Shown here in pieces: positions 11,805 through 20,815 of a DNA stretch of 64,000 nucleotides. Location of the stretch: the NCBI RefSeq assembly GCF_000280925.3, contig NZ_CP012109.1:992001-1056000 (forward strand), read 5' to 3'. This DNA comes from Myxococcus hansupus. GTDB taxonomy: Bacteria; Myxococcota; Myxococcia; Myxococcales; Myxococcaceae. Position 1 is the first letter of the stretch. Every line of letters begins with the position of its first letter. The notes under the pieces are model-generated. The model saw nothing but the letters and a program-made list of their open reading frames with translations. It did no database searches and was not told where the DNA came from. The translations under genes and the position numbers were made by a program.

Positions 11805-12635
11805 ATGCTGCTCCAAGGCAAGAAGCTGCTCATCACCGGGGTGCTCACCCCCCAGTCCCTGGCCTACGGCATCGCCGAGCACGCGCTGGCGCAAGGCGCG
11901 GAAATCCTCCTCACCGGCTTTGGCCGGGCGAAGTCGCTCACCGAGCGGAGCGCCAAGCGCCTCAAGCCGGGGCTCGAGGTGCTGGAGCTGGACGTCACCA
12001 ACCCGGAGCACTTCACCGCGCTCACCGCGTCGCTGCGTCAGCGCTGGGACCGGCTGGACGGCGTGCTGCACTCCATCGCCTACGCGCCGGAAGATGCTTT
12101 GGGAGGCAACTTTCTCAACACGCCGTGGGAAAGTGTACAGACGGCGTTCCGCATCTCCACGTTTTCCCTGAAGGAGCTGGCGGTGGCGTGCCTCCCGCTG
12201 ATGACGCAGGGGGGCTCCATCGTCACGCTGGACTTCGACAACCGCGTCGCCTGGCCCATCTACGACTGGATGGGGGTGTGCAAGGCGGCGCTGGAGTCCA
12301 CGGTGCGCTACCTGGCGCGCGACCTGGGGCCCCAGGGCATCCGCGTCAACGCGCTGGCCGCCGGGCCGCTGGCCACCATCGCCGCCAAGGGAATCCCGGG
12401 CTTCAAGGCGCTGGAGCAGGGCTGGGGGACCCAGGCGCCGCTGGGCTGGAGCGCCAAGAACAGCCATGACCTGGTGGCCCGCACGGCCTGCGCCATGTTG
12501 TCGGACTGGCTGCCCTCCACCACGGGCGAAATGATCCACGTGGATGGTGGCTACCACGCCATTGGCGCGCCGCCGGTGGCGCCCGAGGCCGACGAGGCCC
12601 CCGCGCAGCCCGCTTCGAAGCCCGCCGCCGAGTAG
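11805..12635 (+). CDS. fabI: Enoyl-[acyl-carrier-protein] reductase (NADH), FabI/InhA type
   Basis: This 276-residue SDR-fold enzyme catalyses the last reductive step of each fatty-acid elongation cycle. The N-terminus LLITGVLTPQSLAYGIA is the divergent cofactor-binding motif of enoyl reductases. The catalytic pair is Tyr153 and Lys160 (YDWMGVCK, Y-x6-K). RVNALAAGPL and the tail LLSDWLPSTTGEMI complete the family pattern. Several stretches (RLDGVLHSIAY, LDFDN, EQGWGTQAPLGW, LSDWLP) resemble mycobacterial InhA more than E. coli FabI. A start at ATG 11805 gives the standard N-terminus. The C-terminus adds an Ala/Pro-rich tail of about 20 residues. Confidence 0.94.
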   Translation: MLLQGKKLLITGVLTPQSLAYGIAEHALAQGAEILLTGFGRAKSLTERSAKRLKPGLEVLELDVTNPEHFTALTASLRQRWDRLDGVLHSIAYAPEDALGGNFLNTPWESVQTAFRISTFSLKELAVACLPLMTQGGSIVTLDFDNRVAWPIYDWMGVCKAALESTVRYLARDLGPQGIRVNALAAGPLATIAAKGIPGFKALEQGWGTQAPLGWSAKNSHDLVARTACAMLSDWLPSTTGEMIHVDGGYHAIGAPPVAPEADEAPAQPASKPAAE

Positions 12636-12738
12636 GCGCGCCCCGTGTCCCCCGGGGGCATTCGGACCCAGGGGATAACGCATCAGGTCATCCGACACCT
12701 GGCTGCCCGGCTGGACGCCGGGCCGGCCCTCCCCCAGT

Positions 12739-12750
12739 TCTCACGTGAGA
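12739..12750. promoter_or_regulatory. 12-bp palindrome upstream of the chemosensory operon
   Basis: TCTCACGTGAGA is a perfect palindrome about 75 bp upstream of the first chemosensory gene. A weak hairpin, GCCCGGC/GCCGGGC at 12705-12723, lies just before it and may end fabI transcription. A regulator site is plausible but unproven. Confidence 0.3.
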
Positions 12751-12824
12751 GCCCTCACGGTAGAGTCGTGAACGTTTCGCAGGACGTTCCGCACGTCGCG
12801 GGCCTGCGCAGGAGCCGCCGCACA

Positions 12825-13211
12825 GTGAGCACCCACAGCACCAACGTCTTGCTGGTGGACGACAGCCCGACGGTTCGCAACATCGTCAAAATCTACTTGA
12901 TGAACCTGAAGGTCTCGACCGTCGAGGCCGACGATGCGGCGCGGGGGCTTCAGATTCTCCGGCTGGTGCCGGTGAGCCTGGTCATCGCGGACATCAACAT
13001 GCCGGGGATGGACGGCATCACCTTCGTGAAGGAGGTCCGCGCCAGCGCGATGCCGCAGGTGCGGTCGGTCCCCATTCTCCTGCTGACGGCGGAGAAGAAC
13101 GTGGACCTGCGGCAGCGCGGCACCGAGGCCGGCGCGAACGCCTTCATCCAGAAGCCTGTGTCCCACCACGAGCTGACGGAGACCGTCCGTCAGTTCCTCA
13201 CCAAGGCCTGA
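12825..13211 (+). CDS. Single-domain response regulator (CheY-like)
   Basis: This 128-residue stand-alone receiver starts at GTG 12825 (VSTHSTNVLLVDDSP), with GGAG ten bases upstream. A longer in-frame start adds 60 residues with no homology-like character. All receiver residues are present: the DD pair in LLVDDSP, the phospho-acceptor Asp in VIADINMPGMDG, Thr in LLLTAEKN and Lys in FIQKPV. It is the first gene of the chemosensory operon and lies 5 nt before the REC-CheW gene. It is the likely diffusible output of the pathway, phosphorylated by the hybrid CheA downstream. Its target is unknown. Confidence 0.9.
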   Translation: MSTHSTNVLLVDDSPTVRNIVKIYLMNLKVSTVEADDAARGLQILRLVPVSLVIADINMPGMDGITFVKEVRASAMPQVRSVPILLLTAEKNVDLRQRGTEAGANAFIQKPVSHHELTETVRQFLTKA

Positions 13212-13216
13212 CCGCC

Positions 13217-14083
13217 GTGAGCCTGCCGTCCCTGCTGCTCGTCGACGACAGCGACGCGATTCTCGCGCTGGAGCGGGCCATCCTCTCCGGCCACTACACC
13301 ATCCACACCGCCAGCAACGGCCGCGAGGCCCTGGAGAAGGTGGGGCGCCTGCAACCGGCGGCGGTGCTGTTGGACCTGTCCATGCCGGAGATGGATGGGG
13401 ACGAGGTCCTCCAGCGGATGAAGGCGGACCCCGCCACCGCGGGCATCCCCGTCATCATCATCTCCTCGGAGAAGTCGCGCGCCGAGGCCTGCCTGGGGCT
13501 GGGGGCGGAGACGTTCCTGGCCAAGCCCTTCCGCGCGGACGAGCTGCTCCAGGCGGTGGGCGAGGCCATGGCCAGCGCGCGGCAGCGCGCGCGCACCGGC
13601 TCGCTGCTGGCCCTGCGCCTGACGGTGGGGGACCTGGAGTTCGCCATCCCCCTGGACGCGGTGCGGGAGGTGCTGCTGCAGCCGGCGACCCGGCCGCTGC
13701 CCACCGGGCCCTCCTACCTGCGCGAGTACGTGGAGGTCCGGGGCTCGTCGCTGTGCGTGCTGGACGTGGCGTGCCGGCTGGGCGTGGAGCACAAGCTGTC
13801 CCGCGTGGAGCGCATGCTCGTCGTCATCGAGTCGGAGGGCGTGGCGCTGGCGTTGGCGGTGGACACGGTGAAGGACCCGGAGGAGTACGCGTCGGAGGAC
13901 ATCGACCGGCGCGAGCGTCTGGGCGGGGCCGACCATGGTCCGCTGCGCGAGGGGCTCATCGGCATGCTGCGGCAGGCGGGGCGCTCGCTGCCCATCCTGG
14001 ACCCGCGGGTCTTCATCTCGCGGGGGCTGCTGCGAGAGCTGCCGTCGATGCTGGAGGCCGCGGAGGCCAGGCGGAGCGCATGA
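13217..14083 (+). CDS. Receiver-CheW fusion coupling protein (inverted CheV)
   Basis: The protein has 288 residues. Residues about 5-120 are a complete receiver (LLLVDDSD, LLDLSMPEMDG, IIISSEKS, LAKPF). Residues about 133-285 are a CheW domain (LTVGDLEFAIPLDAVREVLL, REYVEVRGSSLCVLDVACRLG, and a C-terminal LPILDPRVF). Canonical CheV has CheW first and the receiver second; here the order is reversed. It should dock in receptor-CheA arrays and use phosphorylation of its own receiver for adaptation or as a phosphate sink. Its stop overlaps the cheR start (ATGA). It might also be regarded as a CheW subtype particular to myxobacteria. Confidence 0.87.
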   Translation: MSLPSLLLVDDSDAILALERAILSGHYTIHTASNGREALEKVGRLQPAAVLLDLSMPEMDGDEVLQRMKADPATAGIPVIIISSEKSRAEACLGLGAETFLAKPFRADELLQAVGEAMASARQRARTGSLLALRLTVGDLEFAIPLDAVREVLLQPATRPLPTGPSYLREYVEVRGSSLCVLDVACRLGVEHKLSRVERMLVVIESEGVALALAVDTVKDPEEYASEDIDRRERLGGADHGPLREGLIGMLRQAGRSLPILDPRVFISRGLLRELPSMLEAAEARRSA

Positions 14084-15318
14084 GCGGCGAGCTCGACCCG
14101 CGCCTCCTCACCCGCGCGCGGGAGGTGGTGGCCGGCATCACCGGCTTTCGTGAGGACGCCATCGCCGCGGAGGCGGTGGACCGCGTCATGCGCTCGGAGC
14201 TGGCGCGCGGACGCACCCCGGCGGACCTGCTGGGAGAGCTGCTGTACCCCAGCTCCTCGCTGGCCACCGTGCTGGTGAAGGCCATCCTGGTGGGGGAGAC
14301 GTACTTCTTCCGTCACCCCGAGCACTTCCGTTTCCTCTCCCATGAGGCCGTGCCCGCGGTGCTCCAGCGCGGCAGCCTGGCCCTGCGCGGCTGGAGCGCG
14401 GGGTGCGCCTCCGGCGAGGAGACGTACTCGTTGGCCGCGTGTCTTCAAGCGTCCGTGCCCCACGGCTTTCCGGTGGAGGTGCTGGGCACCGACATCCACG
14501 AGGCCAGCCTGGAGGCCGCGCGCCGCGCCACCTACGGCACCTGGTCCCGCCGCGAGTCGGCGCCGCGCCTGTTCCCGCTCTACACGGAGACGGGCGAGCG
14601 CGAGGTCACCATCCTCCCCGTCGTCCGCCGCATCACCACCTTCGCCCAGGCGAACCTGCTGGCGCCGCTGCCCGAGCGCTTCGGCCGCTTCGACTTCATC
14701 CTCTGCCGAAACGTGCTCACGTACTTCACTCCCGCCGCGCGTGACGCGGTCATCTCCCTTCTGTCGCGCACGCTCAACCCCGGCGGCTGGCTCTTCCTGG
14801 GCGCCGTCGAGGTGGACCGCGTCCCCGCGGGCATGGTCCGCGAGGGCCCCCCGGAGCTGCAGGCGTTCCGGCTGCTCACGCCGGAGGAGCTGAACGCGCG
14901 CGCCGCTGCCGCGTCTCGCGCCGCCGCCGCGTCCCGTCCCTCGGTGACGCCGGTGCGCCGGCCGCCGCCGCCGGTGGCCGCGCCCGCGCGCGAGGTGGCC
15001 GTGGCGCCGCCTCCGCCGCCCACCCGGCTGCACCTGAATGCGCTGGAGCGCATCGAGGAAGGCGACGAGGTGGGGGCCTCCTCCGTGCTGGAGGCGCTGG
15101 TGCGACAGGCGCCGGACTACCTTCCGGGGCTGTTGGAGCTGGCCCTGCTGCGGGAGCGCTCCGGGGCGCGTGAGGGGGCCGTGCCGCTGATGCGGGCGCT
15201 CCGAACGCGCGCCGAGCGGCTGCCGCCCGACCAACTCGTGGACGGGCCCGAGGCCCTGCCCGCGCGTTTCTACCAGGCGTCCGCTGACGCCTACCTCAAC
15301 CAGGGGGCGCTCGAATGA
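14080..15318 (+). CDS. cheR: CheR-type MCP glutamate methyltransferase with C-terminal TPR-like region
   Basis: The protein has 412 residues, starting at ATG 14080 in a 4-nt overlap with the preceding gene. The CheR N-terminal helical domain (1-75) is followed by the SAM-binding domain. That carries VGETYFFRHPEHF, the motif I region WSAGCASGEETYSLA, GTDIHEASLEAAR and FDFILCRNVLTYF. A Pro/Ala linker (about 270-320) leads to a helical tail with TPR-like periodicity (GDEVGASSVLEALV and LPGLLELALLRER). It methylates receptor glutamates for adaptation; TPR tails in CheR proteins are thought to add protein contacts. It overlaps cheW by 4 nt. Confidence 0.92.
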   Translation: MSGELDPRLLTRAREVVAGITGFREDAIAAEAVDRVMRSELARGRTPADLLGELLYPSSSLATVLVKAILVGETYFFRHPEHFRFLSHEAVPAVLQRGSLALRGWSAGCASGEETYSLAACLQASVPHGFPVEVLGTDIHEASLEAARRATYGTWSRRESAPRLFPLYTETGEREVTILPVVRRITTFAQANLLAPLPERFGRFDFILCRNVLTYFTPAARDAVISLLSRTLNPGGWLFLGAVEVDRVPAGMVREGPPELQAFRLLTPEELNARAAAASRAAAASRPSVTPVRRPPPPVAAPAREVAVAPPPPPTRLHLNALERIEEGDEVGASSVLEALVRQAPDYLPGLLELALLRERSGAREGAVPLMRALRTRAERLPPDQLVDGPEALPARFYQASADAYLNQGALE

Positions 15319-15863
15319 AGGTCACCCCGCGGACGTTGGAAGAGAGCCAGGAGGCGGAGGCGCGCGAGCTGTTGGAGCGGCGCGCGGCCCGCCTGCGAGA
15401 GCAGGGCGAGAACACCGTCGAGGAGGCGGTCCATTGGATCGCCGAGTTCCCGCTCGGTGAGGAGCGTTACGCGCTCTCCCTGGAGTCGCTGCGGGCGGCG
15501 CTGCCCCTGAAGATGGTGTCGCCGGTGCCGCTGTCCGCGCCGCACGTCGTCGGGGTGCTGCGCTTCCAGGGCCAGGTCCTGGCCGCGCTCAGCCTGGCGT
15601 CGCTCCTGGGCGGCCATGGCTGGCGGCAGGACCCGGCGGTGCTGCTGGTGGTGGACCGCGGGGACGGCGAGCTGTGCGCGCTGGACTGCGAGGCCATTCC
15701 CCGGCCCACCACGCTGCCCATGAGCGCGGTGGAGGCGGCGCGCGTGCGCGCCGAGGGCGCGGTGATGGAAGTCTTCACGCAGGACCGGCAGCTCATCCAC
15801 CTCATCGACCTGAAGCGCCTGTTCTCCGTGACGCGCGGCGCGGGAGCCCGTCATGCCCGTTGA
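15315..15863 (+). CDS. cheW: CheW-like coupling protein
   Basis: The protein has 182 residues. After a charged, helical N-terminal extension of about 35 residues (EESQEAEARELLERRAARLR), the CheW domain begins at WIAEFPLGEERYALSLESL. It contains APHVVGVLRFQGQVLAALSLASLLG and ends HLIDLKRLF. It links receptors to CheA and is the second CheW-type protein of the operon. It overlaps cheR by 4 nt and cheA by 11 nt, so translation is probably coupled. Confidence 0.9.
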   Translation: MKVTPRTLEESQEAEARELLERRAARLREQGENTVEEAVHWIAEFPLGEERYALSLESLRAALPLKMVSPVPLSAPHVVGVLRFQGQVLAALSLASLLGGHGWRQDPAVLLVVDRGDGELCALDCEAIPRPTTLPMSAVEAARVRAEGAVMEVFTQDRQLIHLIDLKRLFSVTRGAGARHAR

Positions 15864-17986
15864 TCCGATGCTGCAGGGGCTCGTCGCGGGCTTCGCCATC
15901 GAAGCCCAGGAGGTGGTCCAGAAGGTCACCATGGACCTGCTGGAGCTGGAGCGCGAGGGCCTGGAGACGGACGCCCTCACCAAGCTCTACATCCGGCTGG
16001 GCCGCCACCTGCACACGCTGAAGGGCAGCGCCGCGTCGCTCGGCATGCAGGACCTGAGCGACATCGCCCACAAGCTGGAGGACGCGCTCGCCCCGCTGAA
16101 GGCGAATCCGCAGAAGATGCCCCGGCCCGTGGTGGACGTGCTGCTCCACGGCCTGGACCTCTTCCTGCTGCGCGCGCAGGCGCACGCGGACGGCCGTGGC
16201 GACGCGCTGCCCGACCCGGCCGCCGCCCTGGCGCAGCTCGTGGCGGAAGCCCCGCCGCCCGAGGCGGCCGCCGCGATGGGCTCCGGCGCCCGTGGCGGCT
16301 CCGGCGTCTGTCTCGCCCGAGCCCGTCGCCGTCCCGGACGCGCTGCCCGAGTCCGCGGACGCGGGCTGGCGCGTGTCCGCGTGGCAGGTGACGGCGCTGA
16401 TGCGCGAGGTGGAGCGCCTGCGCGAGGTGCGCCTGCGGGTGGAGGAGCGGGGCCGCGAGCTGGAGCGGGCCGCCCAGTTGCTCGCGAAGCAGGGGCTGCT
16501 CGCGGAGACGGCCGAGGCGCGCACGGCGCTGTCGGGCACCGCGCGCTCGCTGCGCACCGACGGCGAGGAGACGAGCGACATCGTGGACGCGCTGGAGGAA
16601 GGCCTCAAGGCCATCACCACGCGCCCGGTGCGCACCATCCTGGACCCGCTGCAGCGCATGGTGCGGGACTTGTCGCGCCAGTTGGGCAAAGAGGCGCGGC
16701 TGTCGGTGGTGGGCGCCGAGGTGTCGTTGGACCGGCGTCTGCTGGAGAAGCTGCAGGGCGCGCTGGTGCACCTGCTGCGCAACGCGGTGGACCACGGCCT
16801 GGAGCTGCCGGCGGACCGCGAGCGCGCGGGCAAGCACCACGAGGGCGCGCTCACGCTGCGCGTGGAGCAGCAGGGCAACCTGCTCTACCTGGAGGCGTCG
16901 GATGACGGCGCCGGCATCGACGTGGAGACGGTGCGCCGGCTGGCCGAGCAGCGCGGCGTCGTCACCGCCGAGGAGACGGCGCGGTTCAACGACAACCAGC
17001 TCCGCGACCTCATCTTCCGGCCGGGCTTCAGCACCCGCACGGACGTGACGGACACCTCCGGCCGCGGCGTGGGCCTGGACGCGGTGCGCGCGTCGGTGGA
17101 GGGGCTGCAGGGCCGCATCGAGGTGGCCAGCACGCCGGGGCAGGGCACGCGCTTCATGCTGACGCTGCCCACGGACCTGGGCAGCTCGCCGGTGCTGGTG
17201 GTGCGCGTGCTGGAGCAGCTCGTGGGCCTGCCGATGCTGGCCGTGGAGGCCACGCAGCTCGCGCGCGCGGAGTCGCTGCGCCTGGGCAAGCGCCGGGCCC
17301 ACCTGGAGTACCAGGGGCAGCTCGTGTCGGTGGTGGACCTGGGCGCGCGGCTCGGCCTGCGGGCCCTGGCGCCTCCGGCGGAGGGGCAGCCGCTGCTCAT
17401 CGTGCAGAGCGGTGGCAAGCGCGTGGCGCTGGTGGTGGACGCGGTGGTGGGGGACCGTGATTTGGTCATCCGCCCGCTGCCGTCCGAGGTGCGCGACGTG
17501 CCCGCCTGGCAGGGCGCGGCCACGCTCAGCCGGGGCGAGCTCTTGCTCATCTGCCGTCCGGACTGGCTGGTGACGGAGACGGTGCAGGTGCAGGTGACGG
17601 CGCAGCGCCGGGCGCTGGTGGTGGACGACTCGCTCACCGCGCGGGCGCTGCACCGGGCCATGCTGGAGGCGGGCGGTTTCACGGTGCACCTGGCGGCCAG
17701 CGGGGCGCGGGCCCTGGACCGGCTGGCCACGGACACCTACGACGTCGTCATCTGCGACCTGGACATGGAGGAGATGGACGGCATCCAGCTCATCGCGAAG
17801 CTGCGGGAGCGGTCGGAGACGGCGTCGCTGCCTGTCATCCTCGTCTCCGCGCACGACAGCGCGGTGGCGCGCGAGCGGGGCCTGAAGGCGGGGGCGGACG
17901 GGTATCTGAGCAAGCGTGAGTGCGCCGCGGGCCGTCTCCTGGCCGAGGTGCTCGACGTCATGAGCCGCCGGGGGAGTCGCGCGTGA
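15853..17986 (+). pseudogene. cheA: Hybrid CheA histidine kinase (CheA-REC), interrupted by a one-base frameshift
   Basis: Two frames make one CheA of about 710 residues. The first frame (ATG 15853) encodes the Hpt domain with phospho-acceptor His54 in HTLKGSAAS, and runs out of frame after EAAAAM. The second frame carries VAAPASVSPEPVAVPD and a coiled-coil. It then gives the dimer and ATP domains (LVHLLRNAVDHGLE, SDDGAGID, GRGVGLDAVR), a CheW-like P5 domain and a C-terminal receiver (ALVVDDSLTARA, VVICDLDMEEMDG). The switch fits one extra G in the GGG at 16278-16280; removing it restores AMAPAPV. The interval is 2134 nt, one over 711 codons. Every other gene in the operon is intact, so a sequencing error or very recent mutation is likely. 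Otherwise Hpt and kinase would be separate polypeptides. Confidence 0.85.
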
Positions 17987-19056
17987 GCGTCAAGCGGCCC
18001 CCCATCCGGGTCCTCGTGGTGGACGACTCGCCCACCATGGCGAACATGCTGACGGCCCTCCTCACGGAGGAGCCGCGCATCGAGGTCGTGGGCCGGGCGG
18101 GGGACGGCAACCGCGCGGTGCAGTTGGCGCGCCTGCTGCGTCCCGACGTCATCACCATGGACCTGCTGCTGCCGGGCCTGGATGGACCGGGGGCCATCGC
18201 CGCCATCATGTCGCAGTCCCCCGCGCGCATCCTGGTGGTGAGCGCGGTGGCCGAGCAGCGCGGCGTGGACCTGGGCTTCCAGGCCATGAGCGCCGGCGCG
18301 CTGGAGCTCATCGGCAAGCCCAACGTGACGAACGCGGAGGAGCTGCGTCGCTGGGGCCGGGATTTGGCGCACTCGGTGTGCCTGATGGCGGAGGTGCCCG
18401 TCATCTCCCGCCGCGCGCGCGCCGCCGTGGCGCCGCCGCTGCCCTCGGGCGCCCGGGTGGACATCTTCGGCGTGGTGGCCTCGACGGGTGGCCCGCCCGC
18501 GCTGGCGGAGGTGCTGTCCAAGCTGCCCCGCTCGTTGCCCGTGCCGCTGCTCATCGCCCAGCACATCACCGTGGGCTTCACGCAGGGCATGGTGCGCTGG
18601 CTGTCCCAGGTGACGCCGCTGCCGGTGGCCATCGCCAAGGACGGGGAGCGGCTGGAGCCCGGTCACGTGTACTTCCCGCTGGACGGGCATGACCTGCTGG
18701 TGGACGCGGCGGGGCTGGCGCGGCTGCAGCTCAGCCGGGGCGGTCCGTGCCCCAGCGGAGACCTGATGCTGTTGTCGCTGGCCTCCGCCTTCGGGCGGCG
18801 CAGCGGCGGCGTGGTGCTCACCGGCATGGGGGAGGACGGCGCGCGGGGCCTCCTGGCCGTCCGCAAGGCGGGCGGCGTCACCTTCTCCCAGGACGAGGCG
18901 TCCTCCGTCGTCTTCGGCATGCCTCGCGCCGCCATCGAATTGAAGGCCACCGACCAGGGAGTGCCCCTGGCCTCGGTGGCGGAGCTCATCCTCCAGAGTT
19001 GTACGTTCGCGCCCTTCCGGGGCGGACGCACCGAGGGCGGAGGTCCCCCCCGGTGA
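17983..19056 (+). CDS. cheB: CheB protein-glutamate methylesterase response regulator
   Basis: The protein has 357 residues, with GTG 17983 overlapping the cheA stop (GTGA). The N-terminal receiver (RVLVVDDSPTMANML, VITMDLLLPGLDG) is joined to a methylesterase domain. The catalytic triad is Ser167 in VASTGGPPA, His194 in IAQHIT and Asp285 in TGMGEDGARGL. It removes methyl groups from receptor glutamates (and deamidates glutamines), opposing CheR. Phosphorylation by CheA normally activates it. Length is standard for CheB. Confidence 0.95.
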   Translation: MSVKRPPIRVLVVDDSPTMANMLTALLTEEPRIEVVGRAGDGNRAVQLARLLRPDVITMDLLLPGLDGPGAIAAIMSQSPARILVVSAVAEQRGVDLGFQAMSAGALELIGKPNVTNAEELRRWGRDLAHSVCLMAEVPVISRRARAAVAPPLPSGARVDIFGVVASTGGPPALAEVLSKLPRSLPVPLLIAQHITVGFTQGMVRWLSQVTPLPVAIAKDGERLEPGHVYFPLDGHDLLVDAAGLARLQLSRGGPCPSGDLMLLSLASAFGRRSGGVVLTGMGEDGARGLLAVRKAGGVTFSQDEASSVVFGMPRAAIELKATDQGVPLASVAELILQSCTFAPFRGGRTEGGGPPR

Positions 19057-19074
19057 GCCCTTGTCCGTGCTTCA

Positions 19075-19100
19075 ACGGCCCGCCTCCGCGCGGGGGCCGT
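19075..19100 (+). terminator. Possible hairpin between cheB and the MCP gene
   Basis: ACGGCCC (19075-19081) and GGGCCGT (19094-19100) can pair with a 12-nt loop in the 73-bp gap after cheB. It lacks a T-run, so it may attenuate rather than end transcription into the MCP gene. Confidence 0.3.
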
Positions 19101-19129
19101 CCTGACGTCGCTTCCCCGGCGGTGATTTC

Positions 19130-20725
19130 GTGAGCCTCCCGCAGCAATCCTTCGCCACCCAGTTGTCGCAGCAGTTCCGCCAGTCGCTGGGGCTGGCACC
19201 CAAGTTCGTCCTCGTCACGGCGCTCATCAGCGCGACGGCGGCCGCCCTGCTCACCGGGGTCGCCACGCGGCGTCTGGAGAGCGACCTGGTGGACAGCTAC
19301 CTGGGGGCCGGCCGGCACGTGGCCCGGGGGCTCGCGGTGGCCGCCGAGCAGGGCGTGGTGGCGGGCGCCAGCGCGCTGCAGCCCATGCTGGACTCCAGCA
19401 CCGGCCACTCGGACCTGGCCTATGCCTTCATCCAGGACTCGGCCGGCAACGTGGTGGCCCACACCTTCACGGACGGCTTCCCGGAGGCGCTGAAGGAGGC
19501 CGTCACCACGTCGGGCGCGGGCTCCGTGCTGGACGTGGAGGCGGGCGGCCAGCACCTGCGCGCCCTGGACGTGGTGGCGCCGGTGGCCGGCGGCCGCCTG
19601 GGCGCGGTGCACGTGGGCGTGTCGAGGGACCACATCGACACCCTGGTGTCCGGCCTGCGCGTGCGCATGGTGGGCTTCGCGGTGTTGCTGGTGGCGGTGG
19701 GCGTGGCGGTGTCCGCGCTGTTCGGCCGCAGCATCGTGGGCCCGCTCAAGAGTTTGACGGAGGTGGCCGGCCACATCGTGGAGTCCGGTGACTTGACGCG
19801 GCCCATCCAGGTGAAGAGCGGGGACGAGGTGGGCCGGCTGGCCAGCTCCTTCTCGCAGATGGTGAGCCGGCTGCGGGAGGTGACCGTCAATCTCCAGCAG
19901 GCGGCGGTGGCGCTCACCCAGTCCACCGAGCACCTCAACACGTCCTCCACCGAGCAGGCGCAGACCATCTCCCGGCAGGCCGCGGCGCTGCAGGAGACGC
20001 AAGTCACGGCGCAGGAAATCAAGCAGACCTCCATGCTGGCCGCGCAGAAGGCGGAGAGCGTCCTGTCGGTGGCCGAGCGCGCCGACACGCTGGCCAAGTC
20101 GGGTGAGGAGTCCATCGAGCTCACCATGGCGGGGCTCAACGACATCCGCGTCCAGGTGGGGGAGATTGCGCAGAAAATCGTCGAGCTGGGCGAGCGCACG
20201 CAGCAGATTGGCGGCATCACCCAGACGGTGAAGGACCTGGCGGACCAGTCCAACATGCTGGCGCTCAACGCCGCCATCGAGTCCGTCCGCTCCGGCGAGC
20301 ACGGCAAGGGCTTTGGCGTGGTGGCGCGCGAAATCCGCGCCCTGGCGGACCAGTCCATCGAAGCCACCACGCGCGTGCGCGAGCTGCTGGACGACATCGC
20401 CAGCCAGGTGTCGGCCGCGGTGCGAATCACGGAGCGCGGCGCCGAGCGCATGGAGTCGGGCCTGGCCCAGGTGCGCACCAGCGGGCAGAACCTGCGGGAG
20501 CTGTCCTCCATCGTCCAGGACAACGCCGCCGCCGTCCGCCAGATTGCCGCCGCGGTGAGCCAGCAGAACGTGGGCATCAATCAAATCACCCTGGCCGTGA
20601 ATGACTTGTCCAAGATGATGGACGAGACGGTGGCCCGCATCGGCTCCACCGGCGAGGCCGCCACCACGCTGCAAATCATCTCCGAGCAGCTCTCCAGCGC
20701 GGTGAAGAGCTACCGCGTCGAGTAA
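19130..20725 (+). CDS. Methyl-accepting chemotaxis protein
   Basis: The protein has 531 residues and a GTG start. Transmembrane segments lie at about 25-45 ([20 protein letters not shown]) and 182-200 ([18 protein letters not shown]). They flank a roughly 130-residue extracytoplasmic sensor with a PAS/Cache-like pattern ([35 protein letters not shown]). A HAMP domain ([20 protein letters not shown]) leads to the long coiled-coil signalling domain, whose hairpin tip includes [27 protein letters not shown]. There is no C-terminal CheR-tethering pentapeptide. It is the only receptor in the cluster and presumably feeds the adjacent CheA. The ligand is unknown. Confidence 0.93.
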   Translation: MSLPQQSFATQLSQQFRQSLGLAPKFVLVTALISATAAALLTGVATRRLESDLVDSYLGAGRHVARGLAVAAEQGVVAGASALQPMLDSSTGHSDLAYAFIQDSAGNVVAHTFTDGFPEALKEAVTTSGAGSVLDVEAGGQHLRALDVVAPVAGGRLGAVHVGVSRDHIDTLVSGLRVRMVGFAVLLVAVGVAVSALFGRSIVGPLKSLTEVAGHIVESGDLTRPIQVKSGDEVGRLASSFSQMVSRLREVTVNLQQAAVALTQSTEHLNTSSTEQAQTISRQAAALQETQVTAQEIKQTSMLAAQKAESVLSVAERADTLAKSGEESIELTMAGLNDIRVQVGEIAQKIVELGERTQQIGGITQTVKDLADQSNMLALNAAIESVRSGEHGKGFGVVAREIRALADQSIEATTRVRELLDDIASQVSAAVRITERGAERMESGLAQVRTSGQNLRELSSIVQDNAAAVRQIAAAVSQQNVGINQITLAVNDLSKMMDETVARIGSTGEAATTLQIISEQLSSAVKSYRVE

Positions 20726-20748
20726 CCCCGCGGCTCGCTGGAAAGACG

Positions 20749-20785
20749 AAGGCCCCGGCTCCCACTTGAGGGGACCGGGGCCTTG
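20749..20785. terminator. Bidirectional hairpin terminator
   Basis: AAGGCCCCGG (20749-20758) pairs with CCGGGGCCTT (20775-20784), extended by a CCC/GGG pair. It sits between the convergent MCP and clpA genes. Confidence 0.75.
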
Positions 20786-20815
20786 TCATGTCCGCGGCCA
20801 GCGCGGGCAGGGGGC

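Noticed and set aside
15853-17986. Programmed frameshift in cheA
   Set aside because: No slippery heptamer, stimulatory structure or internal Shine-Dalgarno pattern is evident at 16278; an indel is simpler.
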